From: Eutypella sp. D-1
Lineage: Eukaryota; Ascomycota; Sordariomycetes; Xylariales; Diatrypaceae
Assembly (NCBI GenBank): GCA_023313575.1
Contig: JAJTTP010000006.1
Span: 1,736,001 to 1,800,000 of the forward strand
Reading direction: 5' to 3'
DNA length: 64,000 bases
Below are positions 36,904-49,700 of this stretch, in pieces; the first letter of the stretch is position 1; every line of letters starts with the position of its first letter. Both the position numbers and the translations under genes were made by a program. Below the pieces are notes generated by a model, which saw only the letters and a program-made list of their open reading frames with translations, had not been told where the DNA came from and made no database searches.

Positions 36904-37860
36904 TTAGTCCATTTCGGTATCATAACCGGGATGGATAAAGTTATCCTCCCCCTCGTGCTCCCCCTCCTGCTCCTCCTCCTGCCCCTCCTCCTGCTCCTTC
37001 TCCCGCTCCTCCTCCTCCCAGCTATCCCTCACCGGGAGGTATTGTAGTCTCTCGCAGTAGAAGAACAAGTTGTGGGGCTCGTTAAACCCCATCTTATGGA
37101 CAACTCTGTTCAAGCTCTCACAGAAGCGTGAGAATAGTTCAAGGATGATGTCGTTCTTGAGGATGGAATGGTAGTCCACCTTCTCCTGGCAGGATTTGGT
37201 AGCGAACTTGAACTCCTTGAACTCCTTGAACAAATCTTCAGCGAGCCTCTGTAGCGAAGCGACGCTGGCGACCATCGCCGGATCCGGCGTCTCTTCCCAC
37301 CGAAAGAAGTGCGATTTGGGTAGCAGGCTCCATTCGAGTAGGAATCGGGGTACGTCCGTGAAAGAACCCTCGGCGAGACTCCGCACGTGACGCCAGGTCT
37401 TGTTCAGCAGACGATTTTCCCCCCTCCCTTGATAGGGGGGCACCTCTATGCCGTAGATGATGCCGGGGTAGAGTTCTTTGATGCCCATGTGCGCCTGGCA
37501 GGCGGTGCGCAGCATTTCGTAGAAGTTGTGTCTGTTGCTGCAGAAGTTTTTTCGGAACTCTCTGTCGGCTAGTCTGCCACAGGTCCGGCACTTGCCGCCC
37601 AGGAGGCCCCGCCACTTAGAAGGGTTCGCCGAAGCGAAGGCGTGACGCGTGACGGGGTGGCCGCAATTATACATGATGTCCTTCTTGCAGAACGGGTGCG
37701 GGCATACAAGCTCTGACCAACGGGTGAAGATGAACGCGTTCAAACACGTTAGGTGGATTTGGTGGCCACATGTTAGGGCGATGATGGGGTTCGAGTGGTC
37801 TGCAGTCCCCGTGCAGCGTAAACACTCAACTTCCGTAAAATCTTGATTCAAAGGATCCAT
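36904..37860 (-). CDS. Small RING-H2-like zinc-finger protein
   Basis: Single exon, 318 residues, not recognised as a named protein. The N-terminus has a RING-H2-like pattern: Cys13-x2-Cys16, Cys31-x-His33-x2-His36-x2-Cys39, then Cys53-x4-Cys58. The last pair has spacing four rather than two. A second Cys-rich group (KCRTCGRLADREF with CSNRHNF) follows at about 90-115 and may bind another zinc. The middle is mixed alpha-helical without a known domain. The C-terminus is a Glu-rich acidic run ending in a short ordinary tail. The frame stays open 5' of this ATG for 34 codons, but only with TTG, so this start is preferred. A ubiquitin-ligase role would be a reasonable guess; the unusual spacing leaves other roles open. 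Neighbours are about 2.4 kb away on both sides. Confidence 0.62.
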   Translation of the reverse strand: MDPLNQDFTEVECLRCTGTADHSNPIIALTCGHQIHLTCLNAFIFTRWSELVCPHPFCKKDIMYNCGHPVTRHAFASANPSKWRGLLGGKCRTCGRLADREFRKNFCSNRHNFYEMLRTACQAHMGIKELYPGIIYGIEVPPYQGRGENRLLNKTWRHVRSLAEGSFTDVPRFLLEWSLLPKSHFFRWEETPDPAMVASVASLQRLAEDLFKEFKEFKFATKSCQEKVDYHSILKNDIILELFSRFCESLNRVVHKMGFNEPHNLFFYCERLQYLPVRDSWEEEEREKEQEEGQEEEQEGEHEGEDNFIHPGYDTEMD

Positions 37861-40281
37861 AGTGAGTGTGATGCGAGTGAAGTTGGAACGGTGATGATTA
37901 ATAGGAATAGATATGTGCCTCGAAGGTAAAGTATATCCAACTGGCTTCAAGAGTCCAAGCAAATGTAGGGGTGTTCAGATGAAGAGAGTAGATAAGGAGA
38001 AGATAAATGACTTGATGCCTTGAACGTCTCACTGAGATCGTCAACGAAGTATGAAGGAAGTTCTGCTTCTAGCTATGCATCCAAATATGAGCTGTGTTAG
38101 CGGCTCGTGATGTAGTAGAATATAGGCTTATGTAACAAAGCGAGATAGGAGGTATATGTAGTGAAGCAACAGTTACATGCCCGCAGGAATCAGGGATAGT
38201 GAGTGTGTCAACTGAAAATAGCACGATGATAATATGGATGAATATTGGTGATATGAGGAATGAAATATGATCGTTTGGGAATGAAGGAAACTCAGAGAAG
38301 AAAGACCTCGACAGGACCTGTTTATATAGGTTGATTATGGCCCGCAAACTCAATTTTGAGTTGAAAACTTGTCACAGACAAATTGAAGGACTGAGTGTGT
38401 GTTGAGATCTTATAGTTTAAAAGCACTTGAGCTTAACGCAAAGTTTTAGATATCAAGGTGCGGTTTGACCGCAACAATGCGTAGTAGTCGTCCAGTCAGA
38501 GCATCGAATCACCTGCATTAGAAGTTTAGGATTGCTTCATGCCTAAGAAACTGTGTCATAGAGTGAAGGTTGGAGTTCACACAGACATCTTCATAGCCTG
38601 GTTCGGTATGTGAGTACTACAACTGGCAGAGTCTAGATCACGCCTACGCAGAGCTTAAGCTCTTCAAATATTCGGATGAACTTTATATTCTTAACATCAG
38701 CTATTTGAGTATGCACCTCCCTGAACTTTGTAGAACATTTTCCCTCCAGTAACTTCAAGCTTGCTTCATGTCACAGCTTGTTGGATCACTACCAGATAGC
38801 GAGGGCAAATGCCATGGTATGGGGCAAACACACAGCTCTACGGGGTGGTAGCCACCTATTACCCATGGCTACTATGTGGTTACGGGCAAGAAGGTCTAGT
38901 GTATAAAAAAAGTGCCGAAAAACATCACATGTTTGGCATATCGCCGACAGCATAATGGTTAGAAAGAATAAATACAAGTCAAGTCCATCCGTCTCATCTA
39001 AGTAGTTCTGCGATGTCGGTAAATGTCTGCGGCTTGATGCGATATGACGACGATAACCTTGCTTGTAAACGGGGTAGAGTAGGGAGTAGGGCTGCGTAGG
39101 AGAACAAACCGAAAGGGCACGGCGATCAAACCGTAGTGGCAAGCGCGTGATAAGGCTACAACTTGAAAGCAAGGGGCATATTATACAGTAATCAATGATC
39201 TAGTGACTATCTGATTAGATTGTAGTGACTGTTGATGATGATAATGGATGAAGGTTTGCAAGGATGAAGGCTTCAAGGCTACGATACAAAAAGGGGAAGA
39301 TGACTTTGATCGGCGCATAGCCGCTTGACTATTAGTCTGACTGTCTAGTAGGCCGTCAAGCTTGGTTTTGGCCCTTACACTAATAGCAACAGTAGAACAT
39401 GCTAACTTAATGCTATATAAGTTCTTTTATGTTGATTCATCGTGTTATTCTGTGGTGCTGAAGAAATTCAGCGCCAACATCATGAGATAGAAACACAGGA
39501 GGGTCCAGTAAAAACGATGAGTTAGCCAGCCTGATTCATAATGAGTAGGAATTAATCAAGGCGTAGAGCGACACAACAAATTCATAACATTCGGCCTGAA
39601 AATTTAATATGATTGAATGCTTAAACTATCAAGTCAGCACTCAATAGATATAACATTCAAGTATGCATACATACTCACCTACATCCACAGGTAAGTCATG
39701 GCATGGCGTATGCTTGCAGGTCTATTCAAGCCCGTTACAACAGTGATAATATTATATAAGCAAGAAACAACCTTGGAAGCAGGTACTGAAGTACTTTGTA
39801 CCGATGTTACCAGACTAACCATAATTAGTAAGGCTTAAGTAAGTAGCGTCTACGGGGTAGAACTCTGCAGGGCTAGTACGAAACAAGATAAGAAACAAGA
39901 TGCCTCAATGCAAAAAGCTGTAGGTTGTGCTGGATTCGTCCGTCTGCGCTGGCTGCGAGGTTATCTGGGGCTAACGCGCTTCTATTGGGAACGCGCTCTT
40001 GCCATTTTCTCGTCGCCGCCGTCGCATCCATCTTTGTACCTCCCTACCTACCTACTGTGAACAAAGGAAGGCGAATCCCTCCCCCTCCCCAACCTTCAGT
40101 TTTCCTTCCCATTACCTAACCTGCATTTTAAAATAAACTTTCAAACTTACAACTTATCATTTATTTCAACGGTGAACCGCTTAGAATAAATAAGTATTAT
40201 AATACCGGGTCACCGCGATAAAAACCTGATTAAAAGCCGCCTTTTATTTCTTCGAAATTTCCGCCAAACTTACCACCCAAG
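37861..40281. other. Divergent intergenic region; no gene seen
   Basis: Head-to-head promoter region between the RING-H2-like gene and the Tho1-like gene. It is more A/T-rich than average, with many stops. The largest frame (38789-39172, minus) shows no domain. The stretch just before 40282 is A/T-rich and probably belongs to the tho1 promoter and leader. Confidence 0.6.
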
Positions 40282-41265
40282 ATGTCGGACTACACTGCTC
40301 TGAAAGTCCCAGAGCTGAAGAAGCTGCTGCAGGAGAAGTCGCTTCCCATCACTGGCAACAAAGCTGATCTGATTGCGCGCCTGCAAGAACACGACAAGTC
40401 ATTGGAAAAACCTCAGGCAGCCGCCGGTACGTTCCCGCGCATCTCCCTTTCTGGGGTCATGTACTCTCCCTTTCCTTCTGTTGCAGTCTCGAATCGCATG
40501 CATATCTATGCATTCGAGAATCCGAAACAAGCGATTATAGCGTACTGATTTCTCGTAGCGCCGCCTCCCGAGGACGAGATCGATTGGGATGATGATGTTC
40601 CGGCGACTACGACGGCGCCTGCGACCCAGCCTCCGCAGCCTGAGGAACCCAAGGCCGAATCCAAGCCAGCCGCCGACGCCGCATCTGCGCCTGCAGAAGA
40701 CAAGCCTGCGGAGGCAGCCGCGGAGGCAGCGCCGGCTACTGCAGCCTCGACAGAGAAGCCCGCCGAGGAGACGGACGTGAAGAACGGAACGGAGGAAGCC
40801 AAGCCGGAGGCACCTAAGACGGACTTCTCGGCGCACCTGCCGGCGTCGTCAGCGGAGGAGGAGGTGCGCAAGCGTGCCGAGCGAGCGAAGCGCTTTGGCA
40901 TCAGCGAGGAGAACGACGAGGAGAAGAGGAAGGCGGACCGCGCCAAGCGCTTTGGCGTTGACCAGTCGACCCTGACCTCGGGTCTGGACTCCGCGCTTCC
41001 CGAGAAGCGACGGCCGAAGCGCGGCCACGAGGGTGGCGGTGACGGCGGTGACGGCGGTGAGCGCAATGCCAAGAGACAGCAGGGCGGCGGCGGCCGGCAT
41101 CGCGGAAACCGCCGCGGTCGCGGTGGACGTAGCGGCGGACCCCCCGGTAGACATGGCGGTCAAGGCGGTGGCAGGCGCGATGGAAGACCCCAGGGAAAGC
41201 CCGTCCTGGCTGATCCTTCCGAGAAGGCAAAGGCTGAGGCTCGCGCCAAGCGTTTCGGCGCTTGA
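40282..41265 (+). CDS. tho1: SAP-domain mRNP protein, Tho1/SARNP (CIP29)-like
   Basis: Two exons (40282-40426, 40559-41265; intron 132 bp, GTACGT...GTAG) encode 283 residues. A SAP domain covers about residues 4-40 (LKVPELKKLLQEKSLPITG). An acidic Ala/Pro/Glu-rich linker follows, including EDEIDWDDDVP. The C-terminal half carries three RAKRFG motifs, in the segments starting at 40878 and 40937 and at the extreme C-terminus (RAKRFGA then stop), separated by a Gly/Arg-rich RGG-type region. Yeast Tho1 and human SARNP bind RNA and the DEAD-box helicase Sub2/DDX39B and act in nuclear mRNP assembly and export; repeated short motifs of this kind mediate helicase binding in SARNP. The same role here is inferred. 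It sits 2.4 kb upstream of sec16 in the same direction; both look like independent housekeeping genes. Confidence 0.9.
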
Positions 41266-43700
41266 GGAGGAGGAGCAGGAACACGCACGCTACGCACGTA
41301 CCCTCGAGATTTGCGATATATCGCGAGGCCCTTGGTACGGCAAGATTTCTCCTGGAAACAACGAATCTGTAACAACATGACGACGGGGCGGCCTATCTGC
41401 AGGGAAACATACCGCTCTATTATTTAAGGAAGATGAGAGTTTAAGAGGACGGAAGGGAAGGAGGCGGCGCAAAGGCTCTCTAGATCACACGACGGTCGAG
41501 TTTTTTTTTCATTATCACGGATTCTCATATCGACGCATATTTTCCTTTTTTCTTTACTGGCTAATAAAATAACATTCCGCCTCGACTCCGTTTCGTTCAC
41601 GTGTTCCCCCCAATGCAGCATTTCCTTCTTCTTTTGCTGCGGCTTCTCCTCTTCTTTTCTACGACTTAGATGAATACCTGGAGCATTCGTGCACTCATAT
41701 ATGCGGCTAGACGGGACCACCCTCCCCCGGAGATGTCGAGAGCGGCATAGGCATAGATAACGGTGATTTTATGGACACGTATGGCGTATGGCGTACGATT
41801 TATGGCGCATGGCGCACTGGGCAAAATTCCCCATCTGGATACTCCGGCCAGTCGGCTAATTGAGCCCCGAATCGCGATTTTATGAGCGGAGGAGAGAGAG
41901 AACCTTGGGTTGTGGCCGGTTGAAATGGACCTCGGGCTTTACGGTAATAACATTCCTGTGGTACTGAGTGGAACGAGCACAGTTCCAAGTTTGGGGAACA
42001 AGTGAGGACAGCTTTGCAATTACCACTTGGGTACCATCCATAGTATATTCAAGGCCAGGAGATCCAATTGTTGGGTAAGCAGGCTGGTAACCTCTATATA
42101 GCGAGCAACCGGGCATGGAGCTTGTGCATTGCGGATAATATCCATGGATGGACAACCTTTGAACCACCACGACCTGCAGCAATTGAGACCACCTAACATG
42201 TATGTACATATGTCCGTAAACGTATCGTCTGATCGTCTACTTTACTCAAAAGTACTTACATAGTCTTGGACATAAGCCACCTGCACAAAATTCCCCAATA
42301 TCCGCCTCACATCGACTGTACTCTGATGTCAGGACGAGGGAGAACTAAGCTCGATCGAGAGCAGCATCGTAGGAAGGTTGCTAGCGTTACCTCTATTTTT
42401 GGCCGTTTATGACAGAGTGTACATTACTTACCTACGTGCGGTGGAATTTACGCAGGGTTTATGTTGTGTACCTACAGGCCGGCAGGGTACCTTATCACAG
42501 TGGACAGCACTGACATTCTCTGACGTCCGAGGTTCCTAGGCCGTAGTATAGTGTAGAAAGGTACCTAAGTATACCCGACCTTTAGGGGATATTCTAAAAC
42601 CCGCTAATATGAATGAAGATGGTGCAAGCCCTGTGCAGGTAATCCGGGACTGCATCAACTCAGTTATGTACATACATAAGCACATATGTACTTAAGGTTA
42701 ATCATCCGCTAAAATACATGACATATGGCCTGATGAGGATTACCAAGGGCCTACTCCGTCCCTATCTCTACCAAGTAAGTACATACCTATGCCCTAGGTA
42801 CATAACCTACCTACCTACCTCATACGTACTTGTATGTACCTACTTAGGTAGTAAATATGTAACCACCTAACCACCTGCAGTTAACTAGCTCTACTCCGTA
42901 GCCTTCAATCAATACCTACCCTGTTACCTCGGGCCTCTGTAAAGTCTCTCTTGTCTCCATCTTCAGGAAGGGCTCTTCTCTTTCTCGCACTATCTTGACG
43001 ACAACTAAGTCACTTCCATACTTCCAACTCACCACCCCCCCTTCTCCCCCAAAGATCCGGCCAGCTTATTATGATGTTGATGATAATGGCATTTCCGTCG
43101 AAGCATGGCCTGTAATTGATAGAATCTACGAATTTTCCGGTTGCCCTTTTCTTCGTTCTTATTGTATAACTTATTTACCCGGCAACTGGCAACCCCGTGG
43201 GACCTTTGGGAACTACGAACCACGAACTACGAACTGCGAACTACGGATAACGGATACACACGCCAGTGGACATTGTACACATATTTGTTACGCATATTTG
43301 TACGTATTGACTGACTGATGCTGTTGTTGCTGAATCTGCCCCCTCCCCTTCTTCAATCGCATCATCCGGTTCAACATTTAATCCATTCAAAACAAGCGCC
43401 TTCTTTTGGGCAAGGATCGCGAAACTATGTAAACTTAAGTATTGTAATGCTGTGTGTGTTTGGCGTTTGGGGGTTTTTTTTGGTATTGTTGTTGTTACTG
43501 CAACAACGCCAGGCCGCGCCACATTCATACCAAACCCGTGGACATCATCATCCTCGATACCGAAATGAATCGCGCTTGCGGAGTAATAATGGGCGTGTGA
43601 TATGCTGACAAAAACATTCTGTTCGATAGTACTACTACCGCGTTTTTTTTGCTTTCGAAAGATCATCCATTCCGATACTTTGTTTTAATTAGCGATTGTC
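41266..43700. other. Intergenic between tho1 and sec16
   Basis: Holds the tho1 3' UTR, a TAGGTA/TACCTA-dense block and the sec16 promoter and leader. A (GAACTAC)-type short repeat lies near 43211-43245. The 43.0-43.7 kb part contains several short ATG-initiated frames that could be upstream ORFs of sec16 if transcribed. No gene recognised. Confidence 0.55.
42766..42860. repeat. Dense TAGGTA/TACCTA cluster
   Basis: Many overlapping TACCTA, TAGGTA and GTACTT words on both strands, including CCTACCTACCTACC. Similar blocks lie near 12130, 50624, 54855, 55400, 59710 and 60400. Confidence 0.75.
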
Positions 43701-46700
43701 ATGGAGTCGAACAGTCCCGTCGCCGAAGGCCATCTGCCCGAGGTACCGAATAATAATCCCGAAAAGCAGCCTTCATCTTCACGACCAGAGTCACCTTCCC
43801 CGTCCTTACACAAGGAAGCCCATCAACCCTTGAACGGTGATCCTCCTAGTCATGTCGATCAAGAACCATCGACAGACGCGACGGCGCAAGAGCAAGAGAA
43901 AGAACCACCCTCAGAGCCTCAACCCCAAAATACCGAGGGCGCATTCCTCGACCAGCTTGACGATGAAGATCCCGAAGCTGCCGCGTGGGATTTATCGAAT
44001 CCTTCCGAGGCCCCCATTGCGGAGCAGGGTGGTCAGGAGGAGCAGGAGGAGCAGCAGGACCAGGAGAATCAGGAACCCAGTCATCACGGAGGAGAAGAAT
44101 CTGCCCCGGCGCCACCGACCAGTAACGCTGCGAAACATTCTAGTACTATATCATTCGCCCGTACCGTGTCTCATGAGCCAAGCTTCAATGACGACAACGA
44201 CGATGATGACGACGATGCTGATGAGGTCGCATGGGAAAACCAACATAACGAAGCTGACCCCTTCAAGTTTATGCCCCCGAACGATAGAACGAATTCCTTC
44301 CCGCCAGTTCCACCAGTAGAGAGTTTGTCCGACAAGTACATGCACAGTCCGCCACCTGCTTCGAGTCAAGCCCAAGATATTCTGCAAGAGATGGAACACG
44401 ACACATCCCACCACGACTCGGCAGCGCATCCTGACCCTAACGATCAACCGGCACAGGATGAGACACAGTCAGCTCCCACTGCGCAAGCGGACGAGGCGGC
44501 TTTCCAACAAGCAGTTGGCGGGGAGCTGGTTGGTACCGAGGAGGAGGCAGCCGATGCTCGCTTTGAAGAAGGGCTACCTTTGATTGCGCCAGAGGACACT
44601 GAGGCGATGAACGGAAAACCCGAGGTTTCGCATCATGTCTCCAACGACCTTTTCGCGGAAGATGACGCTGCGGGTGATGACGATTTCTTTAACCAAACCC
44701 AGGATGGCGACCAGCCGACTCCAGAAGAAGAAGAATTCAACCGCGCGTTACAACGGAAATCCACTACGATGGTTCTTGGAGAGGCGATGCAGTCCGGAGA
44801 AGATCCGGCCGGCATCGATTCAGGCCTCTCGAGCCCTGCTGGGGAAGAGCCGTCGAATCCCCAGTCTCAGGTAGATGGACATGGGCACCAAGGGCCCGCC
44901 AACGGAGAGATCAAGATTGATACTCGGACGGAGGACGTGGATGCCAAATGGGCTGCGGCGTTTGGAGATGACGATGACGATTTCTTGTTGGATTCCGCCT
45001 CCGCTACCGAAAATAAGGAGCTCGACCCGAACGAGATTTTTGGGAGTGATGACGAGGGATTTCTGGAAGACACATCCGAAGCATCGCCGCCGCAGCCCGT
45101 GCAGCCTGTCATGAATACTTTACCTGCTGCTAACTCTTCAACACCCGCACTAAATGGACGATATACACCTACCCAGCAACCACAGATGCCGTATAATCCC
45201 TATGCGCCGCAGCAAATGATGTCACAGCCGCCACTCCCACAACATCCCTCGTACATACAGCCAGGCCAGCCAAGCCCGATCACTCCCACGGCGGCTGCAT
45301 TTGCTCCCCCACCTCCGAAGCCAGAATCCCAGAAGCCGCAGAGCTTTGTCGCCAAGTCGAAAGGAGGATATCAGTCCCCTTATGATTTACCCATGGACGT
45401 CGTCAAGCCAAAGAAGAGGGCAAGTATGCTGCAGATTTCGCGCACAACCTCCAATACACCAGCCGGACCACCTTCTGGCCCCCCTAGGAGCGCAAGTATG
45501 TATAGCCAACCTCCACCATCCGGAGGGTCAACCGCAAGCCTTTCCCCCCCTCCAGGGCCGGGCCATGCGCCTCCCCAGTCCGACTCGAAGCCGCCGCAGT
45601 TGAAGAATAAGCCATCGTTTTTCGAGGACTTGCCGATGACCTCGAAGCCGCGCTCTAGCTCGCGCCAGAGTGGGCTTCTTTCCCCACCACAACAGAGCCC
45701 GTACGGTCAAGAGCAAGGCCCGCCTCATGGCTCTCTTTCGGGGCAGTTGATGCCATCTCCTAGATTACCGTCTCCAGGTGCCCCGCCACAAGCACAACAA
45801 GGACATCCATCTCTCAGTCCTGGGATCTCCTCCCTGGTACCTCCAGAGCCTGTTAGCCCGTATGCTCACCTTCAGGCGAACCCCCCACCCTCGACAGCTA
45901 CTGCTCCGGCCACCAACAGGTATTCTCCGGCGCCGGCTCAAACATCTGTGCCGAACGGTGGTGTGCCACCACCTGCCGCGGCGAGTCGTTACTCTCCCGC
46001 GCCACCCGTTGCCCGATCTCATAGCGCCGGATATGCTCCTACAGGGGCACCTCCACCACCAGTGCTACCTCACCAGCCGCGAACGTCTAGTCCACTCGCC
46101 CATTTCGAGATCACCAACGAAAAGAAGCAGAACAAGCTGGCAAGCCCTGTCAATTTCGACCCGCCACCTATGGCCAGGAATAGTTCTTCTCACTATGAGC
46201 CCCGACTCACGAGGGTACCTTCGTTACCACCTACACAGGAAGTTGAGGAGGAATCACCATCGGTTGTTTCCCCTCCTACGACGTTTCCATCTGCAGTTGT
46301 CGGTTCCCCCGCCTCATCCAAGTATAGCCCTAGACAAGGAAGCCATACCCCGCCACCTTATCATCCCCCAACGGCCAGCACGCTTTCTCCTCCCAAGCGC
46401 TCGACTCCGAATTACACGCCACAGGTGCAACCTATGGCCCACAGGGAGGTGAACTTCGCTCCGCCCCCACGGCCGCAGACACAATCCCCAAGCGCATTGC
46501 GCGAACACGATTACAGCATCAGGCATGCAGACCCTATCCCCCGGCCATCTTCCGTGCAAAGTCCCACTTCTCCGCGGACGAACGCCGCACATCCTGCTCG
46601 GCCCGTTATACGAGCTCGTGGAATATCGCAACCTCTCAACTTGGTCGCGCCTACGGATGGACGTGAGGCCGATCCCCTGCAGCGATGGAAAGGCGCTCCC

Positions 46701-49700
46701 TTGATTCAATGGGGTGTCGGGGGTGTTCTAGTTACGTCCTTCACCAAGGACATTCCGCGGTACGGTATGAACCAGACGATGCCCATGATCTTGCGGAGCC
46801 CTGGCGAGGTGAAGATCAAACATATCAAGGACATCCAGCCGCTTGAAGAACGACTGGCCAAGTTCCCGGGTCCGCTGAGGGGCAAGGGGAAGAAGAAGGA
46901 AGCTGTCGCATGGCTCACGGCAGGCATCGAGAGCCTGGAGCGTTCGCTCCCCAATGTCTCCTTTCAACAACATGTCTCGCATGACGACAAGCGGGCTGTG
47001 GAACGAGTGCTGCTGTGGAAGCTTCTGAGAGTTTTTATCGAGAATGATGGTGTCATGGAGGGGAATCCGACCGTCGACAAAGCAGTGCGGGATATCATAT
47101 CCCCAGGTCTGAGTAGCGATAACCCAGACGTTACGACCTCGATCTCATCAGGCGTCGATCTGACTGGTATGGCCTCGTCGGTAACGAACATGCAAGCTGA
47201 TACCATAGATGCTTCGAGCATCGAACAGATCCGCAGACACCTCCTCTCGGGCGACAGGGAGAAGGCTGTTTGGGCTGCCGTGGACAAGAGATTATGGGGA
47301 CACGCGATGCTTATCGCGAATGCTTCTCAGAGTCCCGACCTTTACAAACAAGTTTCGCAGGAGTTTATCCGGAAAGAAGTTAACTTTCCTGGCCACAATA
47401 ACGAGCCACTAGCAGCACTGTACAGCGTTCTCTCCACAAATTTCGAGGAGTGTGTTGATGAGCTTGTCCCAGTGCATGCGCGGGCAGGGCTTCAGCTGAT
47501 ATCTACGTCGGCTACCACCTCTGAGTCGAAGGACTCACTGACTGGATTGGACAAATGGCGGGAGACGTTGGGCATGGTCCTCAGCAATAGAAGTCAAGGA
47601 GATGTTCAGGCATTAACCTCGCTCGGCAACTTGCTTTCTACGTACGGCCGTGCAGAGGCCGCGCACATCTGTTATATCTTTGCCAGGACCCACGCCATCT
47701 TCGGTGGCCTCGACGACCCCAACGCTCACTTCGTTCTCGTCGGCGCTGACCACCGACACCAGGCTGATCAGTTCGCTAAGGATACCGAATCGCTCTTGCT
47801 AAGCGAGGTTTACGAGTACGGACTATCACTATCTGGAGGCTTGAGTACTATCCAGGGCTGCCCACACTTGGCTGCATATAAGCTTCAGCATGCCATCACG
47901 CTGGCCGAATATGGTTTCAAGGACAAGGCCCTGCAATACTGCGAGGCCATTGCCAACGCAATGATGTCGCAGACCAAGAGGTCGCCTTATTACCATTTCA
48001 TTCTCGAATCATTTGTAGATGACCTTACGAAGCGACTGAAGCTAGCACCCAAGGAAGGATCGTCGTCATGGATATCCAAGCCCAGCATGGACAAGGTATC
48101 ATCTAACATGTGGTCTCGCTTCAATAAATTCGTCTCTGGTGAAGATACCGAGACGGCGGGAGCTGCTGCGGCGGGTGAAAATGGTGGCGAGGTGGGACCA
48201 TTCGCTCGTATACCTGGCGGAACACCTACGATTAGCCCGTCACCTTCAGTCACTAACTTTGAAGTCTACGGTAACGGCCTCGGCCTAAACAACGCTGCAC
48301 CGTCAGGCCCCGTTGCCGCTACCAAGGCTGCCTCACGATATGCACCTATTGCGCCTCAGACATCAGGCAACCCTTACGACCCCAACGCCGGCTACACGCC
48401 TGCACCCAGGTCATCGGGCGAGCTGACGAGGAGGTCCGGTGAGTTGCGGCGACCTTCTTACGGTAACCCGTATACTCCCGAGACTAGTTCAAGACCCACT
48501 ACCGGATACCAGCCAACGGCCCCTCAGAGTGTACCATATACACCAGCCTCCCAGGGATCAGACCCAGCTCATTCGCAGCACACTACTAGCTCGCACCCCG
48601 GGTATTCGCCGTATGGTGCCGTACAATCTTCCGAACCGCCTGCCGCTCAGTCAGCTCCTGAGCTTGTAGCAAACAACTCGAGCGCCTCCCAAGGTTACCA
48701 ACCTCCTTCGTACGGATATGAACCCCCGGCGTTGAATACCTATGAGCCTCCCTCCACCCAGACAGAGCAAACCTCGGCTGGCGACGCTGGCGCTGGCAGC
48801 TACGAGCCCCCGTCTTACCAGCCTTCCACCTTCGAGCCGCCTTCCTTCCAGCCAGGCCCCCCTGACGACGATGACGACTCCGCCTCTGATTCGAAGCCGA
48901 AGAAGAAGAAGACGATCTTCGACGACGATGAGGACGACATTCCTGCCCTCAGGCAGCCGCAGGAGAAGTCTAAGGCGGAGAAGGACAGGGAGAACGAGGA
49001 GATGTTCCGCAAGGTGGCGGAGGAAGAAGGTAAGACTACACTCCATCCCAATGGATTTCTTTCTATTCATGATTTTGCTCTACAAGAACACGATGCTGAC
49101 TTATATTCACCAGCGAAACGGGCAGCCGAGGCGGAAAAGCCGGCTAAGAAGGGCTGGGGCTTTGGCGGGTGGTTCGGCGGTGGCGGCGCGAAGAAGGAAG
49201 AGAACCTGGGCAACGGCAACAAGCCAATCAAGGCCAAGCTGGGCGAGCAGAGCAGCTTCGTGTACGACCCCGACCTCAAGCGGTGGATCAACAAGAAGCC
49301 CGGCGCGGAGAACACGCCGGCCAAGACGGCGACGCCGCCCCCGCCGCGCGCTGGTCCGACCTCCACGCCGCCGCCCCCGGCCTCCATATCCGCGTCGGCG
49401 TCGGCGCCGCCCCCAAACCTGTCGAGGCCCCCGTCGACGGCGCCTCCCCCTGGTGCGGGGCTGAACAAACCCGCGTCCTCGGAGAGCCTCGCCGTCCCGC
49501 CCATGATGGCGCGCTCGGCGTCGAACCAGAGCGGCGTCAGCGAGCCCGCCGGCGCCGGCAGACCCCCGAGCGCGCCCCCTACCAGACCCCCCACCAGCCT
49601 CAGCAACGCGAGCAGCATCGACGACCTCCTCGGCGCGGCCGGCCCGCGCAGGCCCGGCGCCAAGAAGTCGAGGAAGTCGGGCCGCTATGTCGATGTTATG

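Noticed and set aside
38789..39172. 127-codon minus frame in an A/T-rich spacer
   Set aside because: No domain, no supporting splice structure and no family resemblance.
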